From JASMHC01 sp042092935 (lineage in GTDB: Bacteria > Pseudomonadota > Alphaproteobacteria > Rhodobacterales > Rhodobacteraceae): a DNA stretch of 24,113 nucleotides. This document shows positions 23,544 to 24,113 of the stretch, one piece after another. Position 1 is the stretch's first letter. Every line of letters starts with the position of its first letter. The notes below the pieces were generated by a model. The model searched no databases. It was not told the DNA's origin and saw only the letters and a list, made by a program, of their open reading frames with translations. The stretch is from assembly GCA_042092935.1 (NCBI GenBank), contig JBELFK010000027.1:1-24113 (forward strand), in the 5' to 3' direction. A program made the position numbers and the translations under genes.

Positions 23544-24113
23544 CACTAGGAACCCTATACGGCGTCGGTCTTGGCCCCGGTGACCCTGACTTGATGAGCG
23601 TTCGCGCAGATCGACTTGTGCGCCGTGCGAAACATGTCGCGTTTTTCCGAAAAGCCGGTCGCAAAGGTCAGGCCCGTCAGATTGTCGAAGGCATGATTGA
23701 CACGCAAGCAATTGAATTTCCAATGGAATACCCCGTAACAACGGAAATTCCGTTTGACGATCCACGCTACAACGAAGCACTTTCAACCTTTTACGCAGGC
23801 TGTACTGAACACCTTTATGGGCTTTTGAAAGCCGGCGAGGATGTCGTCGTTCTCTGCGAAGGCGATCCATTTTTCTACGGCTCGTTCATGTATCTGTTTG
23901 AGCGTCTGGCCGAAGATTATGACTGCGAAGTGGTCCCCGGCGTATCCTCAATGATGGCCTCTTCTGCAGCATTCGGACGACCACTGGCGGCCCGCAATGA
24001 CGTTTTGACCGTGGTGCCGTCGCCGCTCGACGATGCCCGGATCATGCAGCATCTGGAGGCCAGCGAGGCCCTGTGTTTCATCAAGGTGGGGCGTCATCTG
24101 GACCGGGTGCGCG
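23540..24113 (+). CDS. cobI: Precorrin-2 C20-methyltransferase (5' part)
   Basis: The gene starts at the ATG overlapping the cobH stop (ATGA) and is open to the window edge; 191 residues are visible of roughly 240 expected. It is an S-adenosylmethionine-dependent methyltransferase of the CobI/CbiL type, acting at C20 of precorrin-2. GVGLGPGDPDLM (8-19) is the N-terminal glycine loop, VVVLCEGDPFFYGS the second cofactor block, and VVPGVSSMMASSAAFGRPL the third. Position after cobG-cobH and the GDPFFYGSFMYLFERL stretch favour CobI over the related CobJ or CobM. Confidence 0.92.
   Translation, partial: MTLGTLYGVGLGPGDPDLMSVRADRLVRRAKHVAFFRKAGRKGQARQIVEGMIDTQAIEFPMEYPVTTEIPFDDPRYNEALSTFYAGCTEHLYGLLKAGEDVVVLCEGDPFFYGSFMYLFERLAEDYDCEVVPGVSSMMASSAAFGRPLAARNDVLTVVPSPLDDARIMQHLEASEALCFIKVGRHLDRVR

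Overview
The window looks like chromosomal DNA of an aerobic alphaproteobacterium of the family Rhodobacteraceae (Roseobacter-like). The reasons are the protein style of RecA, AlaS and the Cob enzymes, an RTX protein ending in a Hint domain, a GTTC-N7-GTTC SOS box at recA, and an aerobic-type cobalamin cluster (CobG, CobN, CobW). No rRNA, tRNA, IS element or CRISPR array was seen.

Layout. 1-1246 (+): the 3' end of a GcvT-like folate/FAD-dependent demethylase-type gene, translationally coupled to a MocA-like nucleotidyltransferase. 1231-4413 (-): a small stand-alone Hint protein, a strong intrinsic terminator, and a 799-residue RTX calcium-binding protein with a C-terminal Hint domain. 4414-5064: about 650 bp without a credible gene. 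5065-8948 (-): alaS and recA, each followed by a terminator; recA has an SOS-type promoter region. 9131-9721 (+): a short sulfotransferase-fold protein.

9718-24113: a cobalamin (vitamin B12) biosynthesis supercluster in four transcription blocks. (a) Minus: cobU-cobT, for activation of the nucleotide loop. (b) Plus: a bluE/pduX-like kinase, cbiB and cobC, which make and attach the aminopropanol phosphate linker. (c) Minus: cobO, two tandem Lin0512-family genes and cobQ, for corrin adenosylation and amidation. (d) Plus, behind a cobalamin riboswitch: a DUF1636 iron-sulfur-type protein, cobW, cobN, cobG, cobH and the start of cobI, for C20 methylation, ring contraction, methyl migration and cobalt insertion. 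Almost all genes within a block overlap or abut.

CobG (oxygen-dependent precorrin-3B synthase) together with CobN (large subunit of the aerobic cobaltochelatase) marks the late-cobalt, aerobic route. Missing here, and presumably encoded beyond the window or elsewhere, are the remaining methyltransferases (CobJ, CobM, CobF/CobL, CobK), CobB, the chelatase subunits CobS and CobT, and the cobalamin synthase CobV/CobS. The least understood parts are the two Lin0512 paralogues, the riboswitch-controlled DUF1636 protein, the crowded divergent control region at 16763-17093, and the paired Hint proteins.
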